DNA of 64,000 nucleotides from Ruminococcaceae bacterium UBA1375 (GCA_002305795.1 DBRF01000011.1:1-64000); one strand, 5' to 3'. Positions 34,118 to 43,512 are shown, counted from the first letter of the stretch. Notes: generated by a model not told the origin, from the letters alone. Translations and numbers: made by a program.

Positions 34118-34141
34118 ACCATCCCACCGGGTAATTGTCAA
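34113..34141 (-). promoter_or_regulatory. Promoter of the DUF1292 gene
   Basis: On minus: TTGACA (34141-34136, consensus), 17-base spacer, TACAAT (34118-34113). Confidence 0.75.
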
Positions 34142-34204
34142 CGAAGTAGGATTATTTCCGTTTTGAGAACAAAAAAGTAGGCAAACAAAAAAAGTTGTTC
34201 TCAG

Positions 34205-34233
34205 TTGTATTTTTGGATTTTCTCTGCTACAAT
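34205..34233 (+). promoter_or_regulatory. Promoter of the short RNA
   Basis: TTGTAT at 34205-34210, 17-base spacer, TACAAT at 34228-34233. Confidence 0.6.
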
Positions 34234-34239
34234 AGAAAC

Positions 34240-34312
34240 AGTTCCAGCTTCTCATCTTACGCTGGCCTGATCCCCGAAGCTCTTCTCACCTTGCTTCGGG
34301 GATTTTTCTTTC
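34240..34312 (+). ncRNA. Candidate ~70-nt small RNA
   Basis: A promoter at 34205-34233 is followed within 40 bases by a strong intrinsic terminator (10-bp stem 34271-34280 with 34293-34302, then TTTTTCTTTCT), with no open frame between. A 5-bp hairpin CCAGC/GCTGG (34244-34265) precedes it. mtaD has its own promoter after this terminator, so the short transcript appears independent. An attenuated mtaD leader is the alternative. Confidence 0.5.
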
Positions 34313-34317
34313 TATTA

Positions 34318-34346
34318 TTTACCCAAACCGGTAAATTTGCTATAAT
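34318..34346 (+). promoter_or_regulatory. Promoter of mtaD
   Basis: TTTACC at 34318-34323, 17-base spacer, TATAAT at 34341-34346. Confidence 0.65.
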
Positions 34347-34387
34347 GGAACCAGATTATTCACCTCAGTGTGAAAAGGAGAAGGATT

Positions 34388-35686
34388 ATGTTATTTTCAG
34401 ACATTTCCATTTTAGCTCCGGATTTTACCATTCAGGAGCACCAATATGTGGCAGTGCAGGGCAATGCCATCCGTTATGTGGGAAGCACCCGGCCCCAAGG
34501 AGACTTCGGCTCGGTATATGAAGGAAAGGAGAAGCTGCTGCTCCCCGGCCTGGTCAACACCCACTCCCACTCTCCCATGACCCTGCTGCGAGGCTACGCA
34601 GAAAACCTGCCCTTGGACCGCTGGCTCAACGAAAAGGTCTTTCCCTTCGAAGACCGGATCCAGGGAGAAGACGCCTACTACGCCGTACTGCTGAGCATTG
34701 CGGAAATGCTGCGCACCGGCACCACCTCTTTCTCGGATATGTACTTCTTTTCTGAAAACGTGGCCAAAGCGGTGGGGGACAGCGGCATCAAGTGCAACTT
34801 TAGCCGCTCTATCGTCAGCTTTAAAGACGGAGACATCCGCAGCCTCCCCAGTTTTCAGGAAAGCGAAGCAATGATTCGGCAATACCACGGCGCCTTTGAA
34901 GGACGGTTTTTGATGGACATGAGCCTTCACGCCGAATACACCAACTGGGTTTCCATTATGGAACAGTTTGCCCAAGCAGCCAAAGACCACAACCTCCGGG
35001 TGCAGATTCACCTGTCCGAAACCAAAAAGGAACACGAAGAATGCAAGCAGCGCCACGGAGGATTGACTCCCGCCCAGGTGTTTGCCAAAGCGGGGGTGCT
35101 GGACCAGCCCACCGTTGCCGCCCACTGCGTTTGGGTGGAAGACAGGGATATGGAACTGATGGCTGAAAAGGGGGTTACGGTAGCCACCTGTCCCGCCAGC
35201 AACTTAAAGCTGGGCAGCGGGGTCTGCAACCTCCCCGAGCTGAGGAAACACGGAGTGAAGATCGCCATCGGCACCGATTCCGCCGCCTCCAACAACAACC
35301 TGAATTTGTGGAAAGAACTGTACTTGGCGGCTCTCCTTCCCAAAGGAATCACCCACGACCCCACCGCCGTCACCCCTCAACAGGTGCTGGAAATGGCTAC
35401 CGTGCAGGGCTGTGCTTCCCAGGGGCGGATGGACTGCGGCAAAATCCAAACCGGCTATCGGGCCGACCTGACGGTGCTGGATCTTTCCGGCCCCCACATG
35501 ACCCCGGCCACCGATCTACTGAACAATTTGATCTATGCGGTCAACGGTTTCGACACCGTTCTCACTATGGTGGACGGCAAGGTATTGTATGAAAACGGGG
35601 AATATCCCACCATTGACCTGGAGCGGGTCAGGTACGAAGTCTCCCGGCGCACCCGCCGAATTATCGGGGAGGTGGCTCAAGGATGA
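34388..35686 (+). CDS. mtaD: 5'-methylthioadenosine/S-adenosylhomocysteine deaminase
   Basis: 432 residues. ATG at 34388 is preferred to the GTG at 34370, which lies inside the AAAGGAGAAGG ribosome site. Amidohydrolase with metal ligands in LVNTHSHSPM, His in SLHAEYTN and QIHLSE, and Asp in IGTDSAASNNNLNL. Deaminates MTA, SAH or adenosine to the inosine forms. It overlaps the nucleoside phosphorylase gene by 4 bases, so the product probably passes straight to it. Confidence 0.9.
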   Translation: MLFSDISILAPDFTIQEHQYVAVQGNAIRYVGSTRPQGDFGSVYEGKEKLLLPGLVNTHSHSPMTLLRGYAENLPLDRWLNEKVFPFEDRIQGEDAYYAVLLSIAEMLRTGTTSFSDMYFFSENVAKAVGDSGIKCNFSRSIVSFKDGDIRSLPSFQESEAMIRQYHGAFEGRFLMDMSLHAEYTNWVSIMEQFAQAAKDHNLRVQIHLSETKKEHEECKQRHGGLTPAQVFAKAGVLDQPTVAAHCVWVEDRDMELMAEKGVTVATCPASNLKLGSGVCNLPELRKHGVKIAIGTDSAASNNNLNLWKELYLAALLPKGITHDPTAVTPQQVLEMATVQGCASQGRMDCGKIQTGYRADLTVLDLSGPHMTPATDLLNNLIYAVNGFDTVLTMVDGKVLYENGEYPTIDLERVRYEVSRRTRRIIGEVAQG

Positions 35687-36504
35687 AAACACCGGCTTAT
35701 TACGCAGAGCAGCTCCGTCAGCGGTTTTCCCTCCGTCCCACCACCGCCATTGTGCTGGGCAGCGGCTTTGCCCCCTTTGGAGAGGAACTGGAAAACCGGG
35801 AAGTGGTTCCTTTTGAGGAATTGGAGGAGTTTCCCCGTTCCACCGCCCCCGGCCATCCCGGGCGGTTTTTGGCAGGCACGGTAAAAGGGGTGCCGGTGCT
35901 CTGCCTTCAGGGGCGGCTGCACTACTACGAAGGTTATACCATGGAACAGGTGGTGCTGCCCATCCGGGTAATGCAGGCCTTCGGCATCCGGCAGGTGATT
36001 CTCACCAACGCCGCCGGGGCTATTAACCTGGAGTTCCATGCCGGGGAAGTAATGCTGATTACCGACCACATCAACTTTATGGGGACCAATCCCCTCATCG
36101 GCCCCAATGATAACGCCTTAGGAGAACGGTTCCCGGATATGACCCAGGCCTACTCTCCCCGATTGCAGCAGCTGGCCCGAAGCTGCGCCCAACGGTTGCA
36201 CCTCCCCCTGCGGGAAGGGGTGTATCTGGGATGCACCGGCCCCAGCTTCGAGACCCCGGCAGAAATCCGTGCCTTCCGTACCTTGGGCGCCGATGCCGTA
36301 GCTATGTCCCTGGTACCGGAAACCATTGCTGCCGTTCACTGCGGGGTGGAGGTGTTAGGGCTGTCCTTCCTGTCCAATCTGGCGGCCGGGGTATCCGGTC
36401 AGCCTCTCAGCGGGAAAGAGGTGAACCAGGCGGCGGAGCAAAGCCGCCCTATGCTCACCCGGTTCTTGAAAGAGCTGTTGAGCGAAATGGGAACCCAAGC
36501 CTGA
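35683..36504 (+). CDS. punA: Purine nucleoside phosphorylase
   Basis: 273 residues; ATGA overlap with mtaD. Trimeric PNP family: VLGSGFAPF, GHPGRFLAG, LQGRLHYYEGYTMEQ, TNAAGAIN, DHINFMGTNPL, GPSFETPAEIRAFR, and AMSLVPETIAA with Asn in SFLSNLAAG, which favours 6-oxopurines. Splits inosine or guanosine to base and ribose-1-phosphate. With mtaD it forms a two-step purine salvage unit. Confidence 0.93.
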   Translation: MKTPAYYAEQLRQRFSLRPTTAIVLGSGFAPFGEELENREVVPFEELEEFPRSTAPGHPGRFLAGTVKGVPVLCLQGRLHYYEGYTMEQVVLPIRVMQAFGIRQVILTNAAGAINLEFHAGEVMLITDHINFMGTNPLIGPNDNALGERFPDMTQAYSPRLQQLARSCAQRLHLPLREGVYLGCTGPSFETPAEIRAFRTLGADAVAMSLVPETIAAVHCGVEVLGLSFLSNLAAGVSGQPLSGKEVNQAAEQSRPMLTRFLKELLSEMGTQA

Positions 36505-36522
36505 TTTCAAATCCAAACAGCC

Positions 36523-36557
36523 AAACCGGCCTTTTGCAAATTGCAGAGGGCCGGTTT
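36523..36557 (+). terminator. Terminator of mtaD-punA
   Basis: 9-bp stem AAACCGGCC/GGCCGGTTT, then CTTTCT. Confidence 0.7.
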
Positions 36558-36573
36558 CTTTCTGAAAAAGGGC

Positions 36574-36608
36574 AAAAAATCAGCCCTGTCATCCTAAGAC
36601 AACAGGGC
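36574..36608 (-). terminator. Terminator of ppdK
   Basis: 7-bp stem GCCCTGT/ACAGGGC; on minus it is followed by TGATTTTTTGCC. Confidence 0.65.
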
Positions 36609-36654
36609 CGACTTTATCGGATATCCAATTTAAGTTTGAATGGTCAACCTGCCA

Positions 36655-39288
36655 TTAAGCCTGACGCTCTTTGATAGCAGCCTGAGCAGCAGCCAGACGA
36701 GCGATCGGCACACGGAAGGGAGAGCAGGACACATAGTCCAGACCGATGGTGTGGCAGAATTCCACGCTGGAGGGGTCGCCGCCGTGCTCGCCGCAGATAC
36801 CTACATGGAGTTCGGGACGGGTGGACTTGCCCAGCTGGATGGCCATCTTCATCAGCTTGCCCACGCCAACCTGGTCCAGTTTTGCGAAGGGATCGTTCTC
36901 GAAGATCTTGGCGTCGTAGTAAGCGTTGAGGAACTTACCGGCGTCGTCACGAGAGAAGCCGTAGGTCATCTGGGTCAGGTCGTTGGTGCCGAAGCAGAAG
37001 AATTCAGCTTCCTTGGCGATTTCGTCCGCAGTCAGAGCAGCTCTGGGGATTTCGATCATGGTACCCACTTCGTACTTCAGATCAATACCGGCAGCAGCGA
37101 TTTCTTCGTCAGCGGTCTTCACCACAACGTTCTTGACGTACTTCAGTTCCTTCACATCGCCTACCAGCGGAATCATGATTTCAGGAGCAACATTCCAATC
37201 GGGATGAGCCTTCTTCACGTTCAACGCAGCACGGATAACAGCCTTGGTCTGCATCACGGCGATTTCGGGATAGGTGACAGCCAGACGGCAGCCACGGTGA
37301 CCCATCATGGGGTTGAACTCGTGGAGAGAATCAATGATAGCCTTGATCTGTTCCACAGTCTTGCCCTGAGCGTCAGCCAGCTTCTTGATGTCTTCTTCAT
37401 CAGTGGGTACGAACTCGTGGAGCGGGGGATCCAGGAACCGGATGGTTACCGGGTTGCCTTCCAGAGCTTCGTACAGAGCTTCAAAGTCGCCCTGCTGAAC
37501 GGGGAGGATCTTGTCCAGAGCAGCTTCCCGTTCTTCCACAGTGTCGGCGCAGATCATTTCGCGGAATGCGTCGATCCGGTCGCCTTCAAAGAACATGTGC
37601 TCGGTACGGCACAGACCGATACCTTCGGCGCCCAGCTCGCGAGCCTTCTTGGCGTCGGTGGGGGTGTCGGCATTGGTGCGGACCTTCAGACGGCGATACT
37701 TGTCAGCCCAAGCCATAACCCGGCCCAGTTCGCCGGCAATGGTGGCGTCCACAGTGGGGATGATGCCGTCGTAGATGTTACCGGTGGAACCGTCGATGGA
37801 GATATAATCGCCTTCGTGGAATTCCTTGCCGGCCAGGGTGAACTTCTTGTTTTCTTCATCCATGGTGATGTCGGAGCAGCCGGATACACAGCAGGTACCC
37901 ATGCCACGAGCCACAACGGCAGCATGAGAGGTCATACCACCACGAACGGTCAGAATGCCCTGAGAAGCCTTCATACCGGTGATGTCTTCGGGAGAGGTTT
38001 CCAGACGAACCAGAACAACCTTTTCGCCTCTGGCATTCCATTCTTCGGCATCTTCCGCAGTGAAGACGATCTTACCGCAGGCAGCGCCGGGAGAAGCACC
38101 CAGACCCTTGCCCATGGGGGTGGCAGCCTTCAGAGCAGCCGCATCGAACTGCGGGTGCAGCAGGGTGTCCAGGTTTCTGGGGTCGATCATCAGAACGGCT
38201 TCTTCTTCGGTGCGCATGCCTTCGTCCACCAAATCGCAGGCGATCTTCAGCGCAGCCTGAGCGGTTCTCTTACCGTTACGGGTCTGGAGCATGAACAGTT
38301 TGCCGTGTTCCACGGTGAACTCCATGTCCTGCATGTCGCGGTAGTGATCTTCCAGGGTCTTGCAGACTTCCTTGAACTGAGCAAAAGCTTCGGGGAATTT
38401 CTCTTCCATCTCAGAGATGTGCATGGGGGTACGGACACCGGCCACCACGTCTTCGCCCTGAGCGTTGGTCAAGAATTCGCCGAACAGGCCCTTAGCGCCG
38501 GTAGCGGGGTCACGAGTGAAGGCCACGCCGGTGCCGCAGTCATCGCCCATGTTACCGAAGGCCATGCTCTGCACGTTAACAGCGGTACCCCAGGAATAAG
38601 GAATATCGTTGTCACGACGGTACACGTTGGCGCGGGGGTTGTCCCAGCTGCGGAACACAGCCTTGATGGCGCCCATGAGCTGTTCTTTGGGATCGCTGGG
38701 GAAGTCAGAGCCGATCTTTTCTTTGTACTCGGCTTTGAACTGACCGGCCAGTTCCTTCAGATCGTCAGCGGTGAGCTCCACGTCCTGAGTGACACCCTTC
38801 TTTTCCTTCATCTCGTCGATGAGCTGTTCGAAGTACTTCTTGCCGACTTCCATAACCACGTCGGAGTACATCTGGATGAACCGGCGATAGCAGTCCCAAG
38901 CCCAACGGGGATTGCCGGACTTTTCAGACAGCACTTCCACCACGTCTTCGTTCAGGCCCAGGTTCAGGATGGTGTCCATCATGCCGGGCATGGAAGCACG
39001 GGCGCCGGAACGAACGGAAACCAGCAGCGGGTTTTCCTTATCGCCGAACTTCTTGCCGGTGATCTCTTCCATCTTGGTAATGTACTCCATGATCTGAGCT
39101 TGGATCTCCGGATTGATGACCTTGCCGTCTTCATAGTACTGGGTGCAGGCCTCGGTGGTGATGGTAAAGCCCTGAGGAACCGGCAGACCGATGTTGGTCA
39201 TCTCGGCCAGGTTTGCGCCTTTGCCGCCGAGCAGTTCTCTCATGTTTGCGTTACCTTCGGTAAACAGGTACACATACTTCTTGCTCAC
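36655..39288 (-). CDS. ppdK: Pyruvate, phosphate dikinase
   Basis: 877 residues, the usual PPDK length. GTG at 39288 has GGAGG 8 bases upstream, within ATGGAGGTATTTATT. ATP-grasp domain at the N-terminus (LLGGKGANLAEM), central swivelling domain with phospho-His in GGMTSHAAVVARGMG, and C-terminal PEP/pyruvate domain with FCFGTNDLTQMTYG and catalytic Cys in VGICGEHGGDPSS. Interconverts pyruvate plus ATP and phosphate with PEP, AMP and PPi, common in glycolysis of gut Clostridia. Strongly biased codon use suggests high expression. Confidence 0.97.
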   Translation of the reverse strand: MSKKYVYLFTEGNANMRELLGGKGANLAEMTNIGLPVPQGFTITTEACTQYYEDGKVINPEIQAQIMEYITKMEEITGKKFGDKENPLLVSVRSGARASMPGMMDTILNLGLNEDVVEVLSEKSGNPRWAWDCYRRFIQMYSDVVMEVGKKYFEQLIDEMKEKKGVTQDVELTADDLKELAGQFKAEYKEKIGSDFPSDPKEQLMGAIKAVFRSWDNPRANVYRRDNDIPYSWGTAVNVQSMAFGNMGDDCGTGVAFTRDPATGAKGLFGEFLTNAQGEDVVAGVRTPMHISEMEEKFPEAFAQFKEVCKTLEDHYRDMQDMEFTVEHGKLFMLQTRNGKRTAQAALKIACDLVDEGMRTEEEAVLMIDPRNLDTLLHPQFDAAALKAATPMGKGLGASPGAACGKIVFTAEDAEEWNARGEKVVLVRLETSPEDITGMKASQGILTVRGGMTSHAAVVARGMGTCCVSGCSDITMDEENKKFTLAGKEFHEGDYISIDGSTGNIYDGIIPTVDATIAGELGRVMAWADKYRRLKVRTNADTPTDAKKARELGAEGIGLCRTEHMFFEGDRIDAFREMICADTVEEREAALDKILPVQQGDFEALYEALEGNPVTIRFLDPPLHEFVPTDEEDIKKLADAQGKTVEQIKAIIDSLHEFNPMMGHRGCRLAVTYPEIAVMQTKAVIRAALNVKKAHPDWNVAPEIMIPLVGDVKELKYVKNVVVKTADEEIAAAGIDLKYEVGTMIEIPRAALTADEIAKEAEFFCFGTNDLTQMTYGFSRDDAGKFLNAYYDAKIFENDPFAKLDQVGVGKLMKMAIQLGKSTRPELHVGICGEHGGDPSSVEFCHTIGLDYVSCSPFRVPIARLAAAQAAIKERQA

Positions 39289-39454
39289 AATAAATACCTC
39301 CATAGAATAGTATTTGTGTTTGCCTTTCAAACAGCGGAACACGGGAAAACCTGCCCCATCACGTTCCGACCATTCCGATGAAACAGCCGCAGAAATCCGC
39401 CTTTGAAAAGCAGCCGCCCGGGACTTTGAAAATCCATACAGGCTTTGCCCATAT

Positions 39455-39483
39455 ATTATACCAAATCATCTGGCAAATTTCCA
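39455..39483 (-). promoter_or_regulatory. Promoter of ppdK
   Basis: On minus: TGGAAA (39483-39478), 17-base spacer, TATAAT (39460-39455); leader of about 160 bases without an obvious structure. Confidence 0.5.
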
Positions 39484-39552
39484 TATTTTTAAGAAAAAAA
39501 ATCAGAAAATTCATGGTTGTCACAAACTTTGCGGTCAGTTTTTATGAAAGGC

Positions 39553-39581
39553 TTGCAAAAACGGGGAAATGTTGTCATAAT
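39553..39581 (+). promoter_or_regulatory. Promoter of glmU-prs
   Basis: TTGCAA at 39553-39558, 17-base spacer, CATAAT at 39576-39581. Confidence 0.55.
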
Positions 39582-39657
39582 ATTCTTGTAAGGACGGGGG
39601 AATCCCTCTGTCTTTTCATCGGATTCGTTTCTTTTTTAACTTCAAGGAGTGCAGAAT

Positions 39658-41067
39658 ATGAAAAACGATTGCTGCGCCATTATCCTTGCGGCAGGAAAGG
39701 GCACCCGGATGAAATCCGAGAAGCCCAAAGTCCTGGCGGAAATTCTCTTTAAGCCCATGGTTGGGTATGTGGTGGAGGCAGTCCGGAAAGCAGGCGTGGA
39801 AGAAATCTGCGCCGTCACCGGATTTATGTCCCAGCAGGTGGAAGAATATCTGGACACCCTGGGCAATATCTGCTACGCCCACCAAACCGAGCAGAAGGGA
39901 ACCGGCCACGCAGTGATGATGGCTCGCACTTTTTTGGAAGAACACAAGGGTGGGAATGTACTGGTAATCTGCGGGGATACTCCCTTTATGACCGCCAACA
40001 CCATCCGGCATGCTTTGGAACAACACAAGAGTGAAGGCAATGCCGTGACGGTGGTCACCGCCCAGGTGGAAAACCCCTCCGGCTACGGGCGGATTGTCCG
40101 CAACGCCGCCGGAATTTCCAAGATTGTGGAGCAGAAGGACGCCACCGTATCCCAGCTGCAGATTCATGAAATCAATTCCGGAACCTATTGGTTTCAGATT
40201 GACGCCCTGCTGCAGATGCTGGATCAGCTCACCACTTCCAATGCCCAGCAGGAGTATTACCTCACCGACACTGTGGATCTGGCCTTAAAACAAGGCTGGT
40301 ATGTAGGAGGCTACACCGCCTGCACTCCCGATATTATCCTGGGAGCCAATTCCCGAAAGGATCTTCACCAGCTCAGCGAAAAGATGCGCCAAAAGGTGCT
40401 GGACCGGCTGTTCGATGAGGGAGTGGAAATTCCCTGCACCGACGGCATCCTGGTCAGCCCTGACGCCAAGGTAGGTGCGGACACCGTATTGCTGCCCGGC
40501 ACCATCCTCAAGGAAAATGTGGTGATTGGCAAGCACTGCGTCATCGGCCCCAACAGCCTGATTCAAAATTCTACTTTGGGCGACCGGGTCACCTTCAACG
40601 CCAGCCAGTGCTATGATTCGGTCATCCACAGCGATGTGGGCATCGGCCCCTTCTGTCATATCCGTCCCAACAGCGAAATCAAGTCCTTCGTTCACATCGG
40701 GGACTTTGTAGAAGTGAAAAATTCGGTGGTTGGAGAAGGCACCGGCATTTCTCACCTCACCTACGTTGGGGATTCCGATGTGGGGCAGAACGTAAACTTC
40801 GGCTGCGGCTGTGTCACCGTCAACTATGACGGCGTCCATAAAAACCGCTGCACCATCGGCAACGGTGCGTTCATCGGCTGCAACACCAATCTGGTGGCAC
40901 CGGTGACCGTAGGGGATAACGCCTACATCGGCGCAGGCAGCACCATTACCGATGCGGTGCCGGAAGAAGGACTGGGCATTGCCAGGGCCAGACAGATCAA
41001 CATTGAAGGGTTTGCCGCCAAAAAACTGGCGGGACGCAAGCTGAAATATCATCCCGATGAAAAGTAA
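39658..41067 (+). CDS. glmU: GlmU, UDP-N-acetylglucosamine pyrophosphorylase / glucosamine-1-phosphate acetyltransferase
   Basis: 469 residues. ATG at 39658 follows AAGGAG by 9 bases. N-terminal uridylyltransferase (LAAGKGTRMKSEKPKVL, QKGTGHAVM, GDTPFM) and C-terminal left-handed beta-helix acetyltransferase (IGPFCHIRPNSEIK, GEGTGISHLTYVGDSDVG, NFGCGCVTVNYDG). Makes UDP-GlcNAc for peptidoglycan. Upstream of prs, the same pairing as in B. subtilis. Confidence 0.97.
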   Translation: MKNDCCAIILAAGKGTRMKSEKPKVLAEILFKPMVGYVVEAVRKAGVEEICAVTGFMSQQVEEYLDTLGNICYAHQTEQKGTGHAVMMARTFLEEHKGGNVLVICGDTPFMTANTIRHALEQHKSEGNAVTVVTAQVENPSGYGRIVRNAAGISKIVEQKDATVSQLQIHEINSGTYWFQIDALLQMLDQLTTSNAQQEYYLTDTVDLALKQGWYVGGYTACTPDIILGANSRKDLHQLSEKMRQKVLDRLFDEGVEIPCTDGILVSPDAKVGADTVLLPGTILKENVVIGKHCVIGPNSLIQNSTLGDRVTFNASQCYDSVIHSDVGIGPFCHIRPNSEIKSFVHIGDFVEVKNSVVGEGTGISHLTYVGDSDVGQNVNFGCGCVTVNYDGVHKNRCTIGNGAFIGCNTNLVAPVTVGDNAYIGAGSTITDAVPEEGLGIARARQINIEGFAAKKLAGRKLKYHPDEK

Positions 41068-41099
41068 TTTTTGATCATCGGGGGAGAGGGAGTAGTAAC

Positions 41100-42059
41100 A
41101 TGAATTTTCATGGCAAGGAAATTAAAATTTTCAGTGCAAATTCCAATCGGGAAGTAGCAGAAGACATCGCCCGCTGTCTGGGACTGCCCATGGGCAAAAG
41201 CCAGGTAGTCACCTTCAGCGACGGTGAAATCAGCGTATCCATCCAGGAATCGGTTCGTGGCAGCGACATCTTCGTAGTACAGTCCACCTCTTATCCGGTG
41301 AACGACAACCTGATGGAACTGCTCATTATGATCGACGCCTTTAAGCGGGCTTCCGCCGCCCGGATCACCGCCGTGATTCCTTACTTCGGCTATGCCCGGC
41401 AAGACCGGAAAGCCAAGGCCCGGGACCCGATCTCTGCCAAGCTGGTGGCTGACCTGATTACCACCGCCGGCGCCGACCGGGTGCTGACCATGGACCTCCA
41501 CGCCGCCCAGATTCAGGGCTTCTTCAATATCCCGGTGGATCACCTGCTGGGGGTGCCGATTCTGGCTCCTTATTTCATGGAACACTTTGCCGACTGCCAG
41601 GATGATTTGGTGGTCGTCAGCCCCGACCTGGGCAGCGTGAACCGGGCCCGCCAGTTCGCCACCCGGATTGACGCCCCTCTGGCCATTGTGGATAAGCGCC
41701 GTCCCAAAGCCAACGTGTCCCAGGTGATGAACATCATCGGCAACGTGGAAGGGAAAAAGGTTATCCTGGTGGACGACATGATCGACACCGCCGGCACCAT
41801 CTGCAATGCGGCTCGTGCCATGATCGAAAAGGGCGGCGCCAAGGAAGTGTACGCCTGCGCCACCCACGGCGTGCTCAGCGGCCCTGCCATTGAGCGGATC
41901 CAGGACAGCCCCATCAAGGAAATGGTGCTGCTGGACACCATCCAGCTGCCGGAAGAAAAGAAGATCGACAAAATCACGGTGCTGAAGGTAGGACCGGTGT
42001 TCGCCAAGGCCATCGAACGGATTTATGAAGACCTGCCGGTTTCTCCCCTGTTCACCTGA
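41100..42059 (+). CDS. prs: Ribose-phosphate pyrophosphokinase
   Basis: 319 residues. Makes PRPP from ribose-5-phosphate and ATP, for purine, pyrimidine and histidine synthesis. Motifs: FSDGEISVSIQESVRG, YFGYARQDRK, MDLHAAQIQGFF, and the PRPP-binding VILVDDMIDTAGTI. 32 bases after glmU. Confidence 0.97.
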   Translation: MNFHGKEIKIFSANSNREVAEDIARCLGLPMGKSQVVTFSDGEISVSIQESVRGSDIFVVQSTSYPVNDNLMELLIMIDAFKRASAARITAVIPYFGYARQDRKAKARDPISAKLVADLITTAGADRVLTMDLHAAQIQGFFNIPVDHLLGVPILAPYFMEHFADCQDDLVVVSPDLGSVNRARQFATRIDAPLAIVDKRRPKANVSQVMNIIGNVEGKKVILVDDMIDTAGTICNAARAMIEKGGAKEVYACATHGVLSGPAIERIQDSPIKEMVLLDTIQLPEEKKIDKITVLKVGPVFAKAIERIYEDLPVSPLFT

Positions 42060-42080
42060 GAAACCCCAACCGCAAAAGAA

Positions 42081-42113
42081 AGGACTGCATCCCAAACGTG
42101 CAGTCCTTTTTTC
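42081..42113 (+). terminator. Terminator of glmU-prs
   Basis: 9-bp stem AGGACTGCA/TGCAGTCCT, then TTTTTT. Confidence 0.9.
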
Positions 42114-42131
42114 ATGCTCTTTTTTACTTTT

Positions 42132-43136
42132 TTATACTTCACTCAAACTTCTGTTTGCCAAATCATAGGCGTACAAGGTCCGACTGTCGTCCAGCAGGAA
42201 CACCCGTCCTTCCACCACATTGATGCTGCTGTAGGTTCCCTGGGCCAAAACCTCCAAGTCGGAGCCGTCCAGTTTCATCCGACAGAGGCTTCCGTTTTGC
42301 TCTTCTGTTTCCCCGTTGTAGATAAAGTACACTTCATCCCGGAAGATGGCCAAACTGTTCACCAGATTGCTGCAAATCACCGTATCTTCGCTACCGTCCG
42401 GATTCACCGAACAGAAATCTCCATTCTCCATCACATAGTACAGCTTGTCCTGATAGTATACCAAATCCAACAGTTCCTTGCCGGGGAGAAGGGAAGTAAC
42501 CTCTCCTCCCGTCAGCGGCACCGAACAAAGGGCATAATCCCCGTCTCTGCCGTATCGGAAATAGGCCCGCTCCCCATCACTGCAAACATCGAAGGCGGGA
42601 AGCTCCGTCAGCCGGGTGCTGACATTGGTGTCGGATAAATACAAAGAGTATAATGAACGATCTTGATTAAGATCTGTATAAATCAAATAGGAATTGGCAT
42701 ACTCCATTTCTCCTATGGCCGTGTCAATCACCAGCTCCTCGCTGCCGTTTTCCGGGTCAATGTCCCATACATAGCGGTATTCGTCATTGATGAAGGCATA
42801 AAGGTTTTCCCCATTGGTTACCAATTCCCCTATGGAAGAACTCAGCACCTTTTGGTTTTCACTGCCGCCTGTGTTCATGGAATAGAGGGCATACCGGTCG
42901 TTGGTGTTGACATAATAGATTTTAGAACCAATCTGCACCGCTAAGCCGCTGTTGCCGTAGGCCGTGGGGACCGAGGGCCAAAGCAGCCAAACTAGCAGCA
43001 CAACCAACGCCACCACCACTGCCGCTGCGCCCAAAAGGATGGCTTTCCCCTTTTTCTTCTTCCAAAGCCTTCCAATAGGTTCCAGCCATGAAAAGAGTGT
43101 TGCGGATTTTTTCTCCGGAATGCGTGCATGTTCCAT
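42132..43136 (-). CDS. Membrane-anchored DUF5050-type beta-propeller protein
   Basis: 334 residues. Basic N-terminus, one membrane helix at ~32-53 (AILLGAAAVVVALVVLLVWL), then an outside domain of repeated strands such as IGSKIYYVNTNDRYALYSMN, YQDKLYYVMENGDFCSVN and FRDEVYFIYNGETEE. These fit the DUF5050 / propeller-like repeats of clostridial surface proteins. The start context is weak. Function unknown. Confidence 0.7.
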   Translation of the reverse strand: MEHARIPEKKSATLFSWLEPIGRLWKKKKGKAILLGAAAVVVALVVLLVWLLWPSVPTAYGNSGLAVQIGSKIYYVNTNDRYALYSMNTGGSENQKVLSSSIGELVTNGENLYAFINDEYRYVWDIDPENGSEELVIDTAIGEMEYANSYLIYTDLNQDRSLYSLYLSDTNVSTRLTELPAFDVCSDGERAYFRYGRDGDYALCSVPLTGGEVTSLLPGKELLDLVYYQDKLYYVMENGDFCSVNPDGSEDTVICSNLVNSLAIFRDEVYFIYNGETEEQNGSLCRMKLDGSDLEVLAQGTYSSINVVEGRVFLLDDSRTLYAYDLANRSLSEV

Positions 43137-43376
43137 AAAAATTACCTTTCGTATTATATCATTAATAAATTACAATTAGAATATTTCATCTTTCAAGAAT
43201 CAATTTAGTATAGCATGTTTTGAAATTCCTTTCAAGAAAAGGCGGCTGCTTTCCCCTTGTTTCGATAAATTTTAAATTTAGTTCAAATATTTCGACAAAA
43301 TCCAGTGTTTTTTACTCTGATTTCATAAGAAACCTAAAATTTACCAAGAGTATAGTTCTTGACAATCTCAACAGAG

Positions 43377-43512
43377 TTTTCAACAATTCAGCGGAACAGG
43401 TAAACTCTTTCCCCCAATATTTTGGCAGAACACCCGTTTTTTTCTACAATATCTTGGGGATACCCCAAAAAACAAAGGAGTTTTCAACATACCGCTAACA
43501 ACTTGTTGAAAA
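43377..43512. promoter_or_regulatory. Cluster of three perfect TTTTCAACA nonamers downstream of gyrA
   Basis: TTTTCAACA at 43377-43385 and 43481-43489, and the reverse form TGTTGAAAA at 43504-43512, in the AT-rich 454-base gap 43137-43590. The same nonamer is repeated in the dnaA gaps. The rest of the gap holds only the gyrA terminator. Confidence 0.6.

Noticed and set aside
36640..39381. 913-codon open frame on plus across ppdK
   Set aside because: It is the mirror of ppdK, kept open by that gene's biased codons; its translation shows no family features and it lacks a ribosome site.
41687..41695. Canonical DnaA box TGTGGATAA
   Set aside because: A single copy inside the prs coding region (IVDKR codons), isolated from any cluster.
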